Shown here: positions 7,600 through 16,639 of the stretch, one piece after another
Position numbering within the stretch: the first letter of the stretch is position 1
How the letters are laid out: each line of letters starts with the position of its first letter
NCBI RefSeq assembly: GCF_014207745.1
Contig: NZ_JACHJB010000002.1
Span: 2,046,001-2,110,000 of the forward strand
Source: Nonomuraea muscovyensis
Lineage (GTDB): Bacteria; Actinomycetota; Actinomycetes; Streptosporangiales; Streptosporangiaceae
Reading direction: 5' to 3'
Length of the DNA stretch: 64,000 bases
The notes under the pieces: generated by a model
What the model was told of the DNA's origin: nothing
Databases searched by the model: none
The model's input: only the letters and a program-made list of their open reading frames with translations
Translations under genes and position numbers: made by a program

Positions 7600-8646
7600 A
7601 TGAAGCAGGTCACGGCGGCCATCGTCAAGCCGCTGCCGGATCACCTGTTCATCCGGCACGACGGCAGCGCGGAGATGCGCTGGGAGGCCATGGCCGGGCT
7701 CGGGTACCACACGCCGATCGACCGCTTCTTCGTACGCAACCACACCTCCACCCCGTTGATCGACGCCCACACCTGGCGGCTGCGCCTGCACGGACCGGGA
7801 GTGCGATGTCCGGCCGTGTACGACTACGCCAGCCTGCGGGCCATGCCGACACGGACGATCGACGCCGCGATCGAGTGCACCGGGAACGGCCGGCGCTTCT
7901 ACGAGACGCAGCAGCACGACCCGACCCCCGGCACCCCGTGGGGGCTCGGCGCGATCGGGGTGGCGCGCTGGCGCGGGGTGCCCCTGGCGTATCTGCTGAG
8001 GCAGGCCGGCATCCGGCCGGAGGCCGTGGACGTGGTGGCCCGCGGGCTCGACGCGCCGTTCGAGGACCACGGTCACGTCCGCCGCCCGCTGCCCGTGGCC
8101 AAGGCCCTGGACGACGTTCTCGTCGCCTACGAGATGAACGGCCGGCCGCTGCCGCCCGACCACGGATTCCCGGCTCGCCTCGTGGTGCCGGGCTGGGCGG
8201 GAATAGCGTCGATCAAATGGCTCGGCGATCTCGACGTGACCACGTCCGAAGCCGCCACGCCGTGGAACACCGTCTTCTACCGCGATATCACCGTGCAGCC
8301 GGTGAAAAGCGCTTTCGAACTCGCCTGGGATTCCACTCTGGTCGCCGGGCGCTCGTACGTGCTGCGCGGCAGGTCATGGTCCGGACGCGGACATATCGTG
8401 AACGTGGAGGTCAGCTTCGACGGCGGGGTCACCTGGCACCAGCCGGAGCAGCGCGGACGACACCTGGTCGGGGCCTGGGCGCGCTGGCACGTCAACTGGG
8501 TGCCGCGGCGCCCGGGGCCGCACGTGCTCATGGCGCGGGCCACCGACGAGACCGGCGCCACGCAGCCGCTGGTCACGCCGCGCCATCCACTCGGCTACGA
8601 CTTCGACGCGGTCGTCCGGCATCCCGTTCAGGTCGTCGAATGGTAG
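7600..8646 (+). CDS. Sulfite oxidase-family molybdopterin oxidoreductase
   Basis: 348 residues. The N-terminal oxidoreductase molybdopterin domain contains the Moco-ligating cysteine in AIECTGNGRR (Cys93), preceded by PIDRFFVRNH and followed by VPGWAGIASIKWL. The C-terminal part (VEVSFDGGVTWHQ, RATDETGATQP) is the immunoglobulin-like dimerisation domain of sulfite oxidases. There is no Tat signal, so the enzyme should be cytoplasmic. The likely reaction is two-electron oxidation of sulfite or a related substrate, but no cytochrome partner is adjacent. AGAGGAGG ends 4 bp before the ATG, a strong ribosome binding site. Confidence 0.88.
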   Translation: MKQVTAAIVKPLPDHLFIRHDGSAEMRWEAMAGLGYHTPIDRFFVRNHTSTPLIDAHTWRLRLHGPGVRCPAVYDYASLRAMPTRTIDAAIECTGNGRRFYETQQHDPTPGTPWGLGAIGVARWRGVPLAYLLRQAGIRPEAVDVVARGLDAPFEDHGHVRRPLPVAKALDDVLVAYEMNGRPLPPDHGFPARLVVPGWAGIASIKWLGDLDVTTSEAATPWNTVFYRDITVQPVKSAFELAWDSTLVAGRSYVLRGRSWSGRGHIVNVEVSFDGGVTWHQPEQRGRHLVGAWARWHVNWVPRRPGPHVLMARATDETGATQPLVTPRHPLGYDFDAVVRHPVQVVEW

Positions 8647-8789
8647 AGAATCACCACGGTCCAGGGCTTGGACACGCAGCGGAAGAATAGTTTCCGCAGA
8701 GGTGTGGAATTCATCTGGAGGTCCCCCGCCGAAACCTTACTGAAATGGTCGCGTGTGATGCTGACGGCACACCCACCCAGGGGGAGCGA

Positions 8790-10442
8790 ATGCGCCAGCT
8801 GACCGCGCTCGACGCCCAGTTCCTCGATGTCGAGTGCGCGACGACGGCCGCTCACGTGGCGGGCCTCGCGATCCTCGACCCCGCGGACGGTTCCGTCAGC
8901 CGGGAGGCGCTGGCCGATCTGCTGCGGGAACGCATCCACCTGTCCCCCGCGCTGACCCACCGGCTGGCGCCGGTGCCGCTGGGCCTCGACCGTCCGTACT
9001 GGGTCGCCGAGCCGGCGCCCGACATCGACGACCACCTGTTCGAGACGGTCCTGCCGGCTCCGGGAGACCGGCGGCAACTCACCGATGAGGTGGCCCGCAT
9101 CCACGCCCGCCACCTGGACCGGACGCGCCCCCTGTGGGAGATGCACCTCATCCGCGGGCTGGCCGACGGCCTGGTCGCCGTCTACACGAAGGTGCACCAC
9201 GCGGCGATCGACGGCGTCTCGGGCGCCGAGACACTCGCCGCCCTCCTGGACCTCACCCCCATACCCCGCCACCCCGCTCCTCCGCCCACGAGCTCCGGCC
9301 ACCAGCGGGAGACGCCCGCCGACACGGCTTCGGCCGGGCTGGGCGAACTGTGTTCCAGGATGGTCGGCGGGCGGCCGGCAGCTGAGCGGCTGACGACCGG
9401 CATCGCGGCGGACAGGCCGGCCGCAGGGACCGATGAGCTGGTCGATGCACCGGCCGCAGGGACCGGCGAGCTGGTCGATGCACCGGCCGCCGGGACCGAT
9501 GAGAGGGGTGGGGGGCTTCCTGGGTGGGGCGGAATGTTGCTGGGGGCCGTCGTGCGGTCGGCGACGTACCCCGTGCGGGCCGCGGCGGCGGCCGTGCGCG
9601 CGGCCGGTGACCTGGACGCGATCCCGCTCGCCTGCGCGATCCCCGGTGCCGGGCTGATCGCGAAGGCGGCCAGGACGGTGACGCGGGATCCGCACCGGCG
9701 TCCCGAACTGCCCCGGCTGGCGGCTCCACGCACGCCGCTGAACGGGCCGATCAGCGGCGGGCGGCACCTGGCGATCGGCTCGGTGCCGCTGAAGGACGTC
9801 AGGAAGGTGGCGCGCGCCCACGGCGTGAGCGTCAACGACGTCGTCATGACGCTGTGCACCACGGCCCTGCGGTCGTGGCTGGCGGAGCGGGACGCGCTGC
9901 CGGACGAGCCGCTCGTGGTCGCCGTCCCGGTCGCGGTCCGCAAGGGCGCCGCCGGGGAGACGGTCGGCAACCAGATCTCCGCGATGGTCGCTCCGCTGCC
10001 CACGAACGTCGCCGACCCGGTCGAACGCCTGCGGCGGATGGGCGCGACGATGCGCGCCGCCAAGCGCCGCTTCGCGCTCGCCCCGGCCGGCTGGCTGGGC
10101 GATCTGTGCTCGCTGTTGCCCGCGCCGGTCACCACGCTCGCGACTCCGGCGATCTTCCGGCTGGCGTCGGTGGCGTTCCCGCCCATCAACCTGATCATCA
10201 GCAACGTCCCGGGACCGCAGTTCCCGCTGTACCTGTGCGGGGGCCGGGTCCTGTCGTACTACCCGCTGTCGGTGCTGACCGACCTGACCGGCGGCGTGAA
10301 CATCACCTGCTTCTCCTACGACGGCATGCTCGACTTCGGCGTCGTGGCCTGCCCGGAGCGGATGGACGACGTGTGGGGCCTGCTCGGCCACCTCCAGCGG
10401 GCGCTCGACGAGCTGCCCGACGAGGAGGACGTGGGCGGCTAG
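8790..10442 (+). CDS. Wax ester synthase/diacylglycerol acyltransferase (WS/DGAT)
   Basis: 550 residues. The acyltransferase active-site motif HHxxxDG is present (HHAAIDG, residues 136-142), preceded by RPLWEMHLI. The C-terminal half has INLIISNVPGPQFPLY and the GGVNITCFSYDG segment typical of the family. It transfers fatty acyl groups from acyl-CoA to diacylglycerol or long-chain alcohols at the membrane surface, giving storage lipid. ATG 8790 starts the conserved MRQLTALDAQFLD with GGGGAG upstream. Between the two halves (about residues 170-240) lies a low-complexity linker with a 33-bp tandem repeat. Its stop shares CTAG with the stop of the convergent TetR gene. Confidence 0.9.
   Translation: MRQLTALDAQFLDVECATTAAHVAGLAILDPADGSVSREALADLLRERIHLSPALTHRLAPVPLGLDRPYWVAEPAPDIDDHLFETVLPAPGDRRQLTDEVARIHARHLDRTRPLWEMHLIRGLADGLVAVYTKVHHAAIDGVSGAETLAALLDLTPIPRHPAPPPTSSGHQRETPADTASAGLGELCSRMVGGRPAAERLTTGIAADRPAAGTDELVDAPAAGTGELVDAPAAGTDERGGGLPGWGGMLLGAVVRSATYPVRAAAAAVRAAGDLDAIPLACAIPGAGLIAKAARTVTRDPHRRPELPRLAAPRTPLNGPISGGRHLAIGSVPLKDVRKVARAHGVSVNDVVMTLCTTALRSWLAERDALPDEPLVVAVPVAVRKGAAGETVGNQISAMVAPLPTNVADPVERLRRMGATMRAAKRRFALAPAGWLGDLCSLLPAPVTTLATPAIFRLASVAFPPINLIISNVPGPQFPLYLCGGRVLSYYPLSVLTDLTGGVNITCFSYDGMLDFGVVACPERMDDVWGLLGHLQRALDELPDEEDVGG
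9417..9503. repeat. 33-bp in-frame tandem repeat inside the WS/DGAT gene
   Basis: Two full copies (9417-9449, 9450-9482) and a partial third (9483-9503) encode the 11-residue unit PAAGTDELVDA. Copies 1 and 2 differ at very few bases, so the expansion is recent. It lies in the interdomain linker and should not affect catalysis. Confidence 0.75.
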
Positions 10443-11020
10443 GCGAGCGAGTGGGCGATCAGCTCGGCGACGGCGTCGGGGTCGAGCTGGTGGCCGGTGA
10501 GCTGGCAGAGGTTCTCCTGGTAGAGCAGGACGGCGGCGAACGTGGCCGCAGCGACCTCCAGCCGGGCGGCGTCCCCGCGGGTGCCCGGCAGCGCGAGCTC
10601 CAGCGCGAACCTGGCCCGGCGGATCAGCTCGCCGTTGAGGCGGCCGAGCCGTTCGCTGACCGAGCCGTGCGTGTCGGCCTCGCGGAACAGGATGCGCCGC
10701 ATCGCCGGTGAGGCGCGCAACGGCAGCCGGCGGGACAGCCGGGACAGCGTGCCGGCGGGGTCGCCGGGCACGGCCTCCACCTCGCGCCCCTCCTCGACCA
10801 GCGTGCGCTCGGCGACGAGGGCGACCAGCACGTCGATCTTGCGCGGGAAGTAGTGGAACACCAGGCCCTTGGGCACCCTGGCCAGCCTGGCGATGACCGC
10901 GGTCGGGGTGGCCTGGTAGCCGCCCCCGGCGAACAGCTCCTCCGCCGCGTCCAGGATGCGCGTGCGCGCGTCGCCGCTCCCCACAGCGGCACCATAGCCC
11001 GCAGGCACCGGAGGGACCAT
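10439..11020 (-). CDS. TetR/AcrR family transcriptional regulator
   Basis: 193 residues with an N-terminal HTH (RTRILDAAEELFAGGGYQAT, then ARVPKGLVFHYFPRKIDVLV). It is convergent with the WS/DGAT gene and overlaps its stop by 4 bp (shared CTAG). FHYF motifs of this kind occur in regulators of lipid genes, but no operator is evident here. The start is uncertain: ATG 11020 has a weak GGCGGG upstream, and a GTG at 10984 would remove twelve residues. Confidence 0.82.
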   Translation of the reverse strand: MVPPVPAGYGAAVGSGDARTRILDAAEELFAGGGYQATPTAVIARLARVPKGLVFHYFPRKIDVLVALVAERTLVEEGREVEAVPGDPAGTLSRLSRRLPLRASPAMRRILFREADTHGSVSERLGRLNGELIRRARFALELALPGTRGDAARLEVAAATFAAVLLYQENLCQLTGHQLDPDAVAELIAHSLA

Positions 11021-11229
11021 CCCGCCGACGCCAGTCCCCGCTGTCCCCCACGGACCGTCCCGCCGCCGTTCCCTCCTTTACGGCAGAGCACGGGAGGGCC
11101 CACCCGCCGACCGTGGCCGGTCTCCGTCCAGGGGCACGCTCCTCCGGCTCCCCGGCGGAGCGCCGTGACGCGCGCACCGTGGGCCCCGTGGCGTGCACAC
11201 CGCGGGCCCGGTGCGGCGGCGGGCCGGAG

Positions 11230-12276
11230 TCAGCGGGTGCGGTTCACCAGGGTGAGGCAGAGGGCGCGCAGGGTCGTGGCGGACGGCAGGCAGGCGTCGA
11301 GGGCGGCCATGGCCGTCGCCACCCGCCGGTCCGCCAGCTCCACCGCGAACGCCCGGCCGCCCGCCTGCTCGACGAGGCGGGCGGCCCGGCGTGCCGGCTC
11401 GTCGTCGGTGGAGCCGGTGGCGCCGGAGACGAGCAGGTCGGTCAGGTCGCCCGCGGCCGGCCCCCCGGCGGCCAGGGCGGCCAGCACCGGGAGGGTCTTC
11501 TTGCCGCGGCGCAGGTCGCTGTGGACGGGCTTGCCCGTGACGTTCGGGTCGCCCCAGATGCCGAGCAGGTCGTCGGCGATCTGGAAGGCCACCCCCAGGT
11601 CGAGCCCCACCTGGTAGACCTGGTCGGCCTGCGCGGCGGTGCCGCCGCCGAGCGTGACGCCCACGGCGGCGGCGCAGCCGAGCAGGGCGCCGGTCTTGCG
11701 GGCGGCCATCGCGCAGTATTCGTCGAGGGTGACGGCGGCCCGGCCGGTCCACGGGCGGTCCTCGAACGCCATGTCCTCCGTCTGGCCGTTCACCAGCTCC
11801 ACCAGCGCCGCGGACAGCCGGGCCATCGCGGGTCCGTTGCCGGTTTCCGCGAGCCGACTGATCGCCAGGGCCAGCAGGGCGTCGCCGGTGAGCACCGCCG
11901 GGCCGACGCCGAACGCCTTCCACACCGAGTCGCGGTGTCTGCGCTGCTCGTCGTGGTCGATGATGTCGTCGTGCACCAGCGAGAAGGCGTGCACCAGCTC
12001 GACGGCCAGCGCGCCGGGCACGGCCTGTTCGGGGGCGCCGCCCACGGCCTCGGCGCAGAGCACGGCCAGGGCGGGGCGCAGGGCCTTGCCACCCCGCTCG
12101 CCGGCGGGTGTGCCGTCGGCCTCGGTCCAGCCGAGCGAGAAGGCCGCCATGTCGCCACCCCACGGGTGCAGGCTCGCGACAGCGTCACGCAGAGCGGGCT
12201 CGAGCAGCCTCCGCACCCGGGCGAGGGTTTCGGTCAGGGGAGGTGTCAAGTCATCACGTCCGGACGGCGGAAGCAA
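11230..12276 (-). CDS. Polyprenyl diphosphate synthase (GGPP synthase-like)
   Basis: 348 residues of the trans-isoprenyl diphosphate synthase family. First aspartate-rich motif DDIIDHD (Asp103), basic RRHR just after it, GDALLALA, and second motif DDLLGIWGD (Asp235) followed by GKPVHSDLRRGKKTLP. A Phe at position -5 from the first motif resembles the chain-length limit of archaeal-type GGPP synthases, so a C20 product is likely, but C15 cannot be excluded. It supplies the substrate for the two cyclases nearby. The start is TTG 12276 or a downstream codon; none has a clear ribosome binding site. It is divergent from the P450 gene. Confidence 0.88.
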   Translation of the reverse strand: MLPPSGRDDLTPPLTETLARVRRLLEPALRDAVASLHPWGGDMAAFSLGWTEADGTPAGERGGKALRPALAVLCAEAVGGAPEQAVPGALAVELVHAFSLVHDDIIDHDEQRRHRDSVWKAFGVGPAVLTGDALLALAISRLAETGNGPAMARLSAALVELVNGQTEDMAFEDRPWTGRAAVTLDEYCAMAARKTGALLGCAAAVGVTLGGGTAAQADQVYQVGLDLGVAFQIADDLLGIWGDPNVTGKPVHSDLRRGKKTLPVLAALAAGGPAAGDLTDLLVSGATGSTDDEPARRAARLVEQAGGRAFAVELADRRVATAMAALDACLPSATTLRALCLTLVNRTR

Positions 12277-12469
12277 GTACGGCGGAGGGATGGACGGCCA
12301 TCGATCCTCCCACCTACGGTCAGGGCACGTAAGCCCTTCTTGATCATATATGCAGTGTCATGTGATACTTGACCACCAATGTTACGTATGTCCCGAGGAA
12401 ACGCCTCTTCGGACGTCCGATGCATGAGTCGTCAACCCACACGTCCCGTCCGAATTGGGGATCGCCGCC
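12277..12469. promoter_or_regulatory. Divergent promoter region between polyprenyl synthase and P450 genes
   Basis: 193 bp, clearly richer in A/T than its surroundings. On the minus strand, TATGAT (reverse complement of 12343-12348) is a possible -10 box for the synthase. A 10-bp palindrome CGGACGTCCG lies at 12410-12419. GGGGA precedes the P450 ATG at 12470. No complete -35/-10 pair is convincing. Confidence 0.4.
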
Positions 12470-13849
12470 ATGCAGCCTGCCACCGGCGCTACCGTGACAC
12501 AGCCTCATGTCTTCCCGTTCTACCGCGCCCTGCCACGTCTCGTGAAGGACCCTGTCACCGAGCTGGCGAGGATGGGCACCGAAGCCGGCGGCCGGGTCGT
12601 CCGGCTCGACATCGGTCCTTTCCGCCCTTACCTGGTCTCCCATCCCGACCATGTCCAGCAGGTCCTGAAGACCGAATGGTCCAACTTCGTGCGGGAGGGC
12701 ATGTTCTGGCGGCCGCTGCGGCGGGTGCTCGGCCACAGCGTCTTCAGCGAGGGCGACCCCTGGGAGTCGAGCAGGAAGATCCTCAAGCCGCTGTTCACGG
12801 CCAAGTACACCGCCTCGCTGGGCGAGTCCCTGGCCGACATCATCGCCGAGAGCATGGACGAGCTCGACGAGCACGCGCGGACCGGCCGGCCGGTCGACGG
12901 CGGCTACCAGATGATGACGATCACCAACCAGGCCGTCGTCCAGGTGCTCTTCGGCGGCCACATCTCCCGCGACACCGCCGAGCGGCTCATCCCGGAGTTC
13001 GCCACCTGCGCCACGTCGATCCACTTCCGGCTGCTGCTGCCCTTCGCCCCGTACTCCGTCAGGGTGCCCGGTGACCGCAGGTTCCTGGCCGCCGTGAAGA
13101 AGATCGACGACATCGTCCTGCCGATCATCGAGCGGACCGGCGCCGAGGCGGACACCGGCGCCAAGGAGGTCGTCTCGGCGCTGATGCGGGCCCGCGTCGG
13201 GCAGGACGGCCGGGCGGACGTGGGGCAGATCCGCGACGACCTGGTCAACGTCTACGGCGCGGCCACCGAGACCACGGCGATGTCGCTGACCTGGCTGTGG
13301 GCCGTGCTGCACGAGAACCCCGAGGTCAACGACAGGCTGCACCAGGAGATCGACGACGTGGTGGGCGACGGCCCGGTCCGGCCCGCGCACGTGCCCCGGC
13401 TCACCTTCCTGCGCATGGTCCTGCAGGAGGTGCTGCGCGTCCATCCGCCCGGCTGGATCATCCCCCGGCAGGCCGTGGCGGACACCGAGATCGGCGGGGT
13501 CCGGATCAAGGCGGGCTCGCAGGTGCTGGTCAGCCCCTACACGACGCACCGGCTGCCGGAGTTCTGGGACCGGCCGCACGAGTTCGACCCGGAACGCTGG
13601 TCACCCGAACGCGAGGAGCGCCGCCACCCGTTCGCCTTCCTCCCCTTCGGCGGCGGCCCGCACGTCTGCCTCGGCCGGCACCTGTACTACCTGGAGGCCC
13701 CGCTGGTGATCGCCAACGTCCTGAGCAGGTACCGCCAGGTGCTCACCAACCCGCAGCGGCTCACCCCCGTCCCCGGGGCGTCGGTGCGGCCGAAGGAGAA
13801 GCTCATGCTCCGGCTGACGCCGAAGCGGCCCGCGGCGGGGCTCGCATGA
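12470..13849 (+). CDS. Cytochrome P450 of the terpenoid locus
   Basis: About 459 residues. I-helix GAATETTAMS supplies the acid/threonine pair for oxygen activation, EVLR is the ExxR motif, PERWSPERE the usual PERF-like region, and FGGGPHVCLGRH contains the haem-ligating cysteine (about residue 400). The gene overlaps the class II cyclase gene by 4 bp (ATGA), so the two are translated together and the P450 most likely oxidises the cyclised terpene. It has no ferredoxin gene beside it. ATG 12470 was chosen (GGGGA upstream); TTG 12455 is also possible. Confidence 0.92.
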   Translation: MQPATGATVTQPHVFPFYRALPRLVKDPVTELARMGTEAGGRVVRLDIGPFRPYLVSHPDHVQQVLKTEWSNFVREGMFWRPLRRVLGHSVFSEGDPWESSRKILKPLFTAKYTASLGESLADIIAESMDELDEHARTGRPVDGGYQMMTITNQAVVQVLFGGHISRDTAERLIPEFATCATSIHFRLLLPFAPYSVRVPGDRRFLAAVKKIDDIVLPIIERTGAEADTGAKEVVSALMRARVGQDGRADVGQIRDDLVNVYGAATETTAMSLTWLWAVLHENPEVNDRLHQEIDDVVGDGPVRPAHVPRLTFLRMVLQEVLRVHPPGWIIPRQAVADTEIGGVRIKAGSQVLVSPYTTHRLPEFWDRPHEFDPERWSPEREERRHPFAFLPFGGGPHVCLGRHLYYLEAPLVIANVLSRYRQVLTNPQRLTPVPGASVRPKEKLMLRLTPKRPAAGLA

Positions 13850-15384
13850 CCGTCGGGGAGGTCGCCGCCCGGGACGCCGAGGACCTGGTGGCGGCCGCGA
13901 ACGAGCTGGTGACCGGCATGATGTTCCGGCCCTGGGGGCACGTCTCGGTGTCGGTCTACGAGACGGGCCGGCTGGTCTCGCTGGCTCCCTGGCTGGCGGG
14001 GCACCCCGAGCGGCTCGGCTACCTGCTGGCCACGCAGGGACCCGACGGCATGTGGGGAGCTCCCGACGGGTACGGGCTCGTGCCCACGCTGAGCGCCACC
14101 GAGGCCATCCTCGCGGCGCTGCGCCGCGGCGACCCGGACACGGCCCCCGACGCCCTGCGGGAAGCGGCGGGGCGCGGCCTGCGCGCGCTGGCCCCCTGCC
14201 TGGCGGGCGACGCCGGCCTGCCCGACATGCCGGCGATCGAGCACATCGTGCCCTCGCTCGTCACCCTCATCAACCGGCACGCGGCCGGCCTGCCCGAGGT
14301 CGAGCCGCTGCCGCTGCCCGAGGGGATGCGACACGACACTCTCGACCTGATCAGGGCGAGAGTGTCGTCCGGGGCGGAGGTGCCGGAGAAGCTGCTGCAC
14401 GCGCTGGAGATCGCCGGCCCGGCCGCCGCGGGCGCGCCCGCGATCGTGCCGACGCCCATCGGCACCGTCGGGGCCTCACCGGCGGCGACGGCGGCCTGGC
14501 TGGGTGACCCGGCGGCGCGCGACCCGCACGAGCCGGCCCGCGCCCACCTGGAGGCGGTCGTCAGCAGGCACGGCGGCCCGGTGCCCGTCGGCCTGCCCAT
14601 CACGGTGTTCGAGCGGGGCTGGGTGCTGAGCTGGCTGCTGCGCGCCGGGGTGAGCGTCGACGTGCCGCCGGAGATGGTGGCGGACCTCAGGGCCGCGATC
14701 GGCCCCACCGGGGCCGCCGCCGGGCCGGGCCTGCCCGCCGACGCCGACACGACGTCGGTGGCGCTGTACGCGCTGGCGCTGCTCGGCGTGCCGTACGAGC
14801 CGGACAGCCTGTGGGCCTTCCACACCGGCACCCACTTCTCCACGTGGCCGGGCGAGGAGGGCAGGTCGGTCAGCGTCAACGCGCACGTGCTCGACGCCTT
14901 CGGCCGGTACGTGGCCTGCCGGCCGGAGGCCGGGGCCCGCTACGGCCAGGCCGTCGCCGACATCGCGGCCTGGATCAGGGATCGGCAGGAGCCGGACGGG
15001 AGCTGGGCCGACCGGTGGCACGCCTCGCCGTACTACGCGGCGGCGAGCTGCGCGCTGGCGCTCGACGAGTTCGGCGGCGAGGTGTCGGCCGGCGCGGTGC
15101 GCGCGACCGTCGACTGGGTGCTGGCCACGCAGCGGCCGGACGGCTCCTGGGGACGCTGGGCGGCCACCGCGGAGGAGACCGCGTACGCGATGCAGGTCCT
15201 GCTGCTGACCCGGTGGCGGAGCGATCCACGGGCCACGCGGGCGGTGAGCCGCGGTCTGGCCTGTCTGCGGCGCTCGGCCGGCGAGGAGCATCCCGCCCTC
15301 TGGCACGACAAGGACCTGTACGCGCCGATCGCCGTGGTCCGGGCCGCGATCATCGCCGCGGCGCACCTCGCCCGGCGGACCTAG
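13846..15384 (+). CDS. Class II terpene cyclase (copalyl/drimenyl diphosphate synthase-like)
   Basis: 512 residues, the length of bacterial class II (protonation-initiated) cyclases with beta-gamma architecture. QW-type repeats are visible at both ends (QGPDGMWG, QEPDGSWADRW, QRPDGSWGRW). The general-acid motif DxDD appears as DADTT (Asp299, Asp301, Thr302, Thr303): the middle Asp proton donor is kept, the last Asp is replaced. From memory, DxDTT occurs in some bacterial drimenyl diphosphate synthases, so the substrate could be FPP as well as GGPP. There is no DDxxD class I motif. It overlaps the P450 stop and faces the class I synthase. Confidence 0.88.
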   Translation: MTVGEVAARDAEDLVAAANELVTGMMFRPWGHVSVSVYETGRLVSLAPWLAGHPERLGYLLATQGPDGMWGAPDGYGLVPTLSATEAILAALRRGDPDTAPDALREAAGRGLRALAPCLAGDAGLPDMPAIEHIVPSLVTLINRHAAGLPEVEPLPLPEGMRHDTLDLIRARVSSGAEVPEKLLHALEIAGPAAAGAPAIVPTPIGTVGASPAATAAWLGDPAARDPHEPARAHLEAVVSRHGGPVPVGLPITVFERGWVLSWLLRAGVSVDVPPEMVADLRAAIGPTGAAAGPGLPADADTTSVALYALALLGVPYEPDSLWAFHTGTHFSTWPGEEGRSVSVNAHVLDAFGRYVACRPEAGARYGQAVADIAAWIRDRQEPDGSWADRWHASPYYAAASCALALDEFGGEVSAGAVRATVDWVLATQRPDGSWGRWAATAEETAYAMQVLLLTRWRSDPRATRAVSRGLACLRRSAGEEHPALWHDKDLYAPIAVVRAAIIAAAHLARRT

Positions 15385-15398
15385 CCGTCCGCCGGGCG
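15369..15398. terminator. Bidirectional hairpin between the two cyclase genes
   Basis: Perfect 12-bp stem (CGCCCGGCGGAC at 15369-15380, GTCCGCCGGGCG at 15387-15398) with a 6-base loop that contains the class II cyclase stop codon. It lies 8 bp before the convergent class I synthase stop. Confidence 0.6.
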
Positions 15399-15405
15399 GG
15401 GGCCG

Positions 15406-16446
15406 CTACCGGCCGTCGTGGGCCTGCGCGTCGCCGGTCAGCTCGCGCACGCTGTAGGCGTGGGTGTCGCGGGCGAGGTACCAGCGGCCGTTGAACGACA
15501 CGCTCCTGAGCTGCCCGTCGGCGATCTCCGCCAGTTCGGCGGGGAGCTCGGCCAGCGCCGCCCGGAAGGCCGCGTCGAGCTCGTCGATGTGGCCGGTGAC
15601 CCGCTCCACCGCCTCGGCGGCGCTCATGCCGCGGCGTTGCAGGATGCCGATGGAGTTGGGCTTGCCCTCGGCCTTCTCCCGCTCGAAGGTCCTGAGATCG
15701 TTGGCCAGCCGCATGCAGGACGCGCCGAGGTGGGTGGCGGGCTCGATCACGGCCCAGTGCCCCGGGTCGGCCGGCTCCGGCCCGCGGACGGCCAGCGCGG
15801 CGGCCCACCAGGTGGGGTAGAGGATGGTGAGCAGGCCGCAGTCCAGGTAGTCGGCGTACGACGGCCACTCCTGTGCTCCGGCCGCCCAGGCCCGCTCGCG
15901 GGCCATCGCCGCGCCCGCGAGCTCCAACCGGCGGGCGAGCACCCCCGCGTGGGCCGCCGCGCCCCGATAGGTGTGGAACCGGGCGCACCATCCCGCCCAG
16001 GCGGCCAGGACCTGGCCCACCGGCCCGTCGGCGGTCTCCGGCGCGGCCGGCTCGCCCGCGGCGCCCACGCACAGCCGCTCCACGAACGCCGCGAACTCGT
16101 CGGCGGACCACTCCCCCGCGATGCCGTCGGCGATGTCGTCGACGCCGAACAGGATCGCGGTCAGCGCCCCGAGGTCCGCGATCTGGTCACGGCCGGCCTC
16201 GGGGAAGGTCGCCGCGGCCGACAGGCAGCTGAACGCGAGCCTGCTGGCCGAGCTCTCGCCGTCGGCGTACAGGACCGGGTAGGGGCGCAGCAGCCCGGCG
16301 GCTTCCGGCACGGCGTCCAGCGCGGCTCTCAGGACGGCGCCGCGGCTCGCCTCGGGCACACCGGCGAGCTGGTGGGAGCCCTTCAGCAGGTTGTCGGCGA
16401 GGTCGTTGCGGATGGCGAAGTAACTCTGGGGGTTCGGACCGGTCAC
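15406..16446 (-). CDS. Class I terpene synthase
   Basis: 346 residues with the class I fold signatures: metal-binding DDIADG (Asp103) within FGVDDIADG and an NSE-type motif NDLRTFERE (Asn249), followed by KAEGKPNS. It should ionise the cyclic diphosphate made by the neighbouring class II enzyme, or cyclise GGPP/FPP directly, with release of pyrophosphate. It is convergent with the class II gene and divergent from the conservon; its likely promoter overlaps that of cvnA. The product cannot be predicted from sequence. Confidence 0.88.
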   Translation of the reverse strand: MTGPNPQSYFAIRNDLADNLLKGSHQLAGVPEASRGAVLRAALDAVPEAAGLLRPYPVLYADGESSASRLAFSCLSAAATFPEAGRDQIADLGALTAILFGVDDIADGIAGEWSADEFAAFVERLCVGAAGEPAAPETADGPVGQVLAAWAGWCARFHTYRGAAAHAGVLARRLELAGAAMARERAWAAGAQEWPSYADYLDCGLLTILYPTWWAAALAVRGPEPADPGHWAVIEPATHLGASCMRLANDLRTFEREKAEGKPNSIGILQRRGMSAAEAVERVTGHIDELDAAFRAALAELPAELAEIADGQLRSVSFNGRWYLARDTHAYSVRELTGDAQAHDGR

Positions 16447-16501
16447 GCGGCGACCTTATCTCCGCCCGTATCTCCGTTTCGCCCAAAACAACCGACAAAA
16501 G

Positions 16502-16531
16502 GTATAACTCGCCAGAAATGCTATGAGTCAA
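16502..16531 (-). promoter_or_regulatory. Promoter of the class I terpene synthase gene
   Basis: On the minus strand TTGACT (complement of 16526-16531) and TTATAC (complement of 16502-16507) are separated by 18 bp, close to the housekeeping sigma consensus. Its -35 box lies one base from the -35 of the opposite promoter. Confidence 0.6.
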
Positions 16532-16532
16532 C

Positions 16533-16561
16533 TTGAGTGAAGATCGCGCACTTGCTATGGT
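16533..16561 (+). promoter_or_regulatory. Promoter of the conservon operon
   Basis: TTGAGT (16533-16538), a 17-bp spacer and TATGGT (16556-16561) with an extended -10 TGC. Transcription would start near 16568, giving a leader of about 70 nt before cvnA. Confidence 0.6.
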
Positions 16562-16639
16562 CCCCAGGTTGTCAGCGCCCGGTATGCCCACTGCAGGACC
16601 TGGTGGTCGCCACTTCAATGACGTCGCAGGGTAGGTACG

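Noticed and set aside
9417..9503. CRISPR-like array
   Set aside because: The 33-bp units are directly adjacent without spacers and are in frame with the protein.
8628..11198. Very long open frame on the minus strand, antisense to the acyltransferase gene
   Set aside because: It is rich in Arg, Gly, Pro and His with no domain, and mirrors a well-supported gene on the other strand. Long antisense frames are expected at this GC content.
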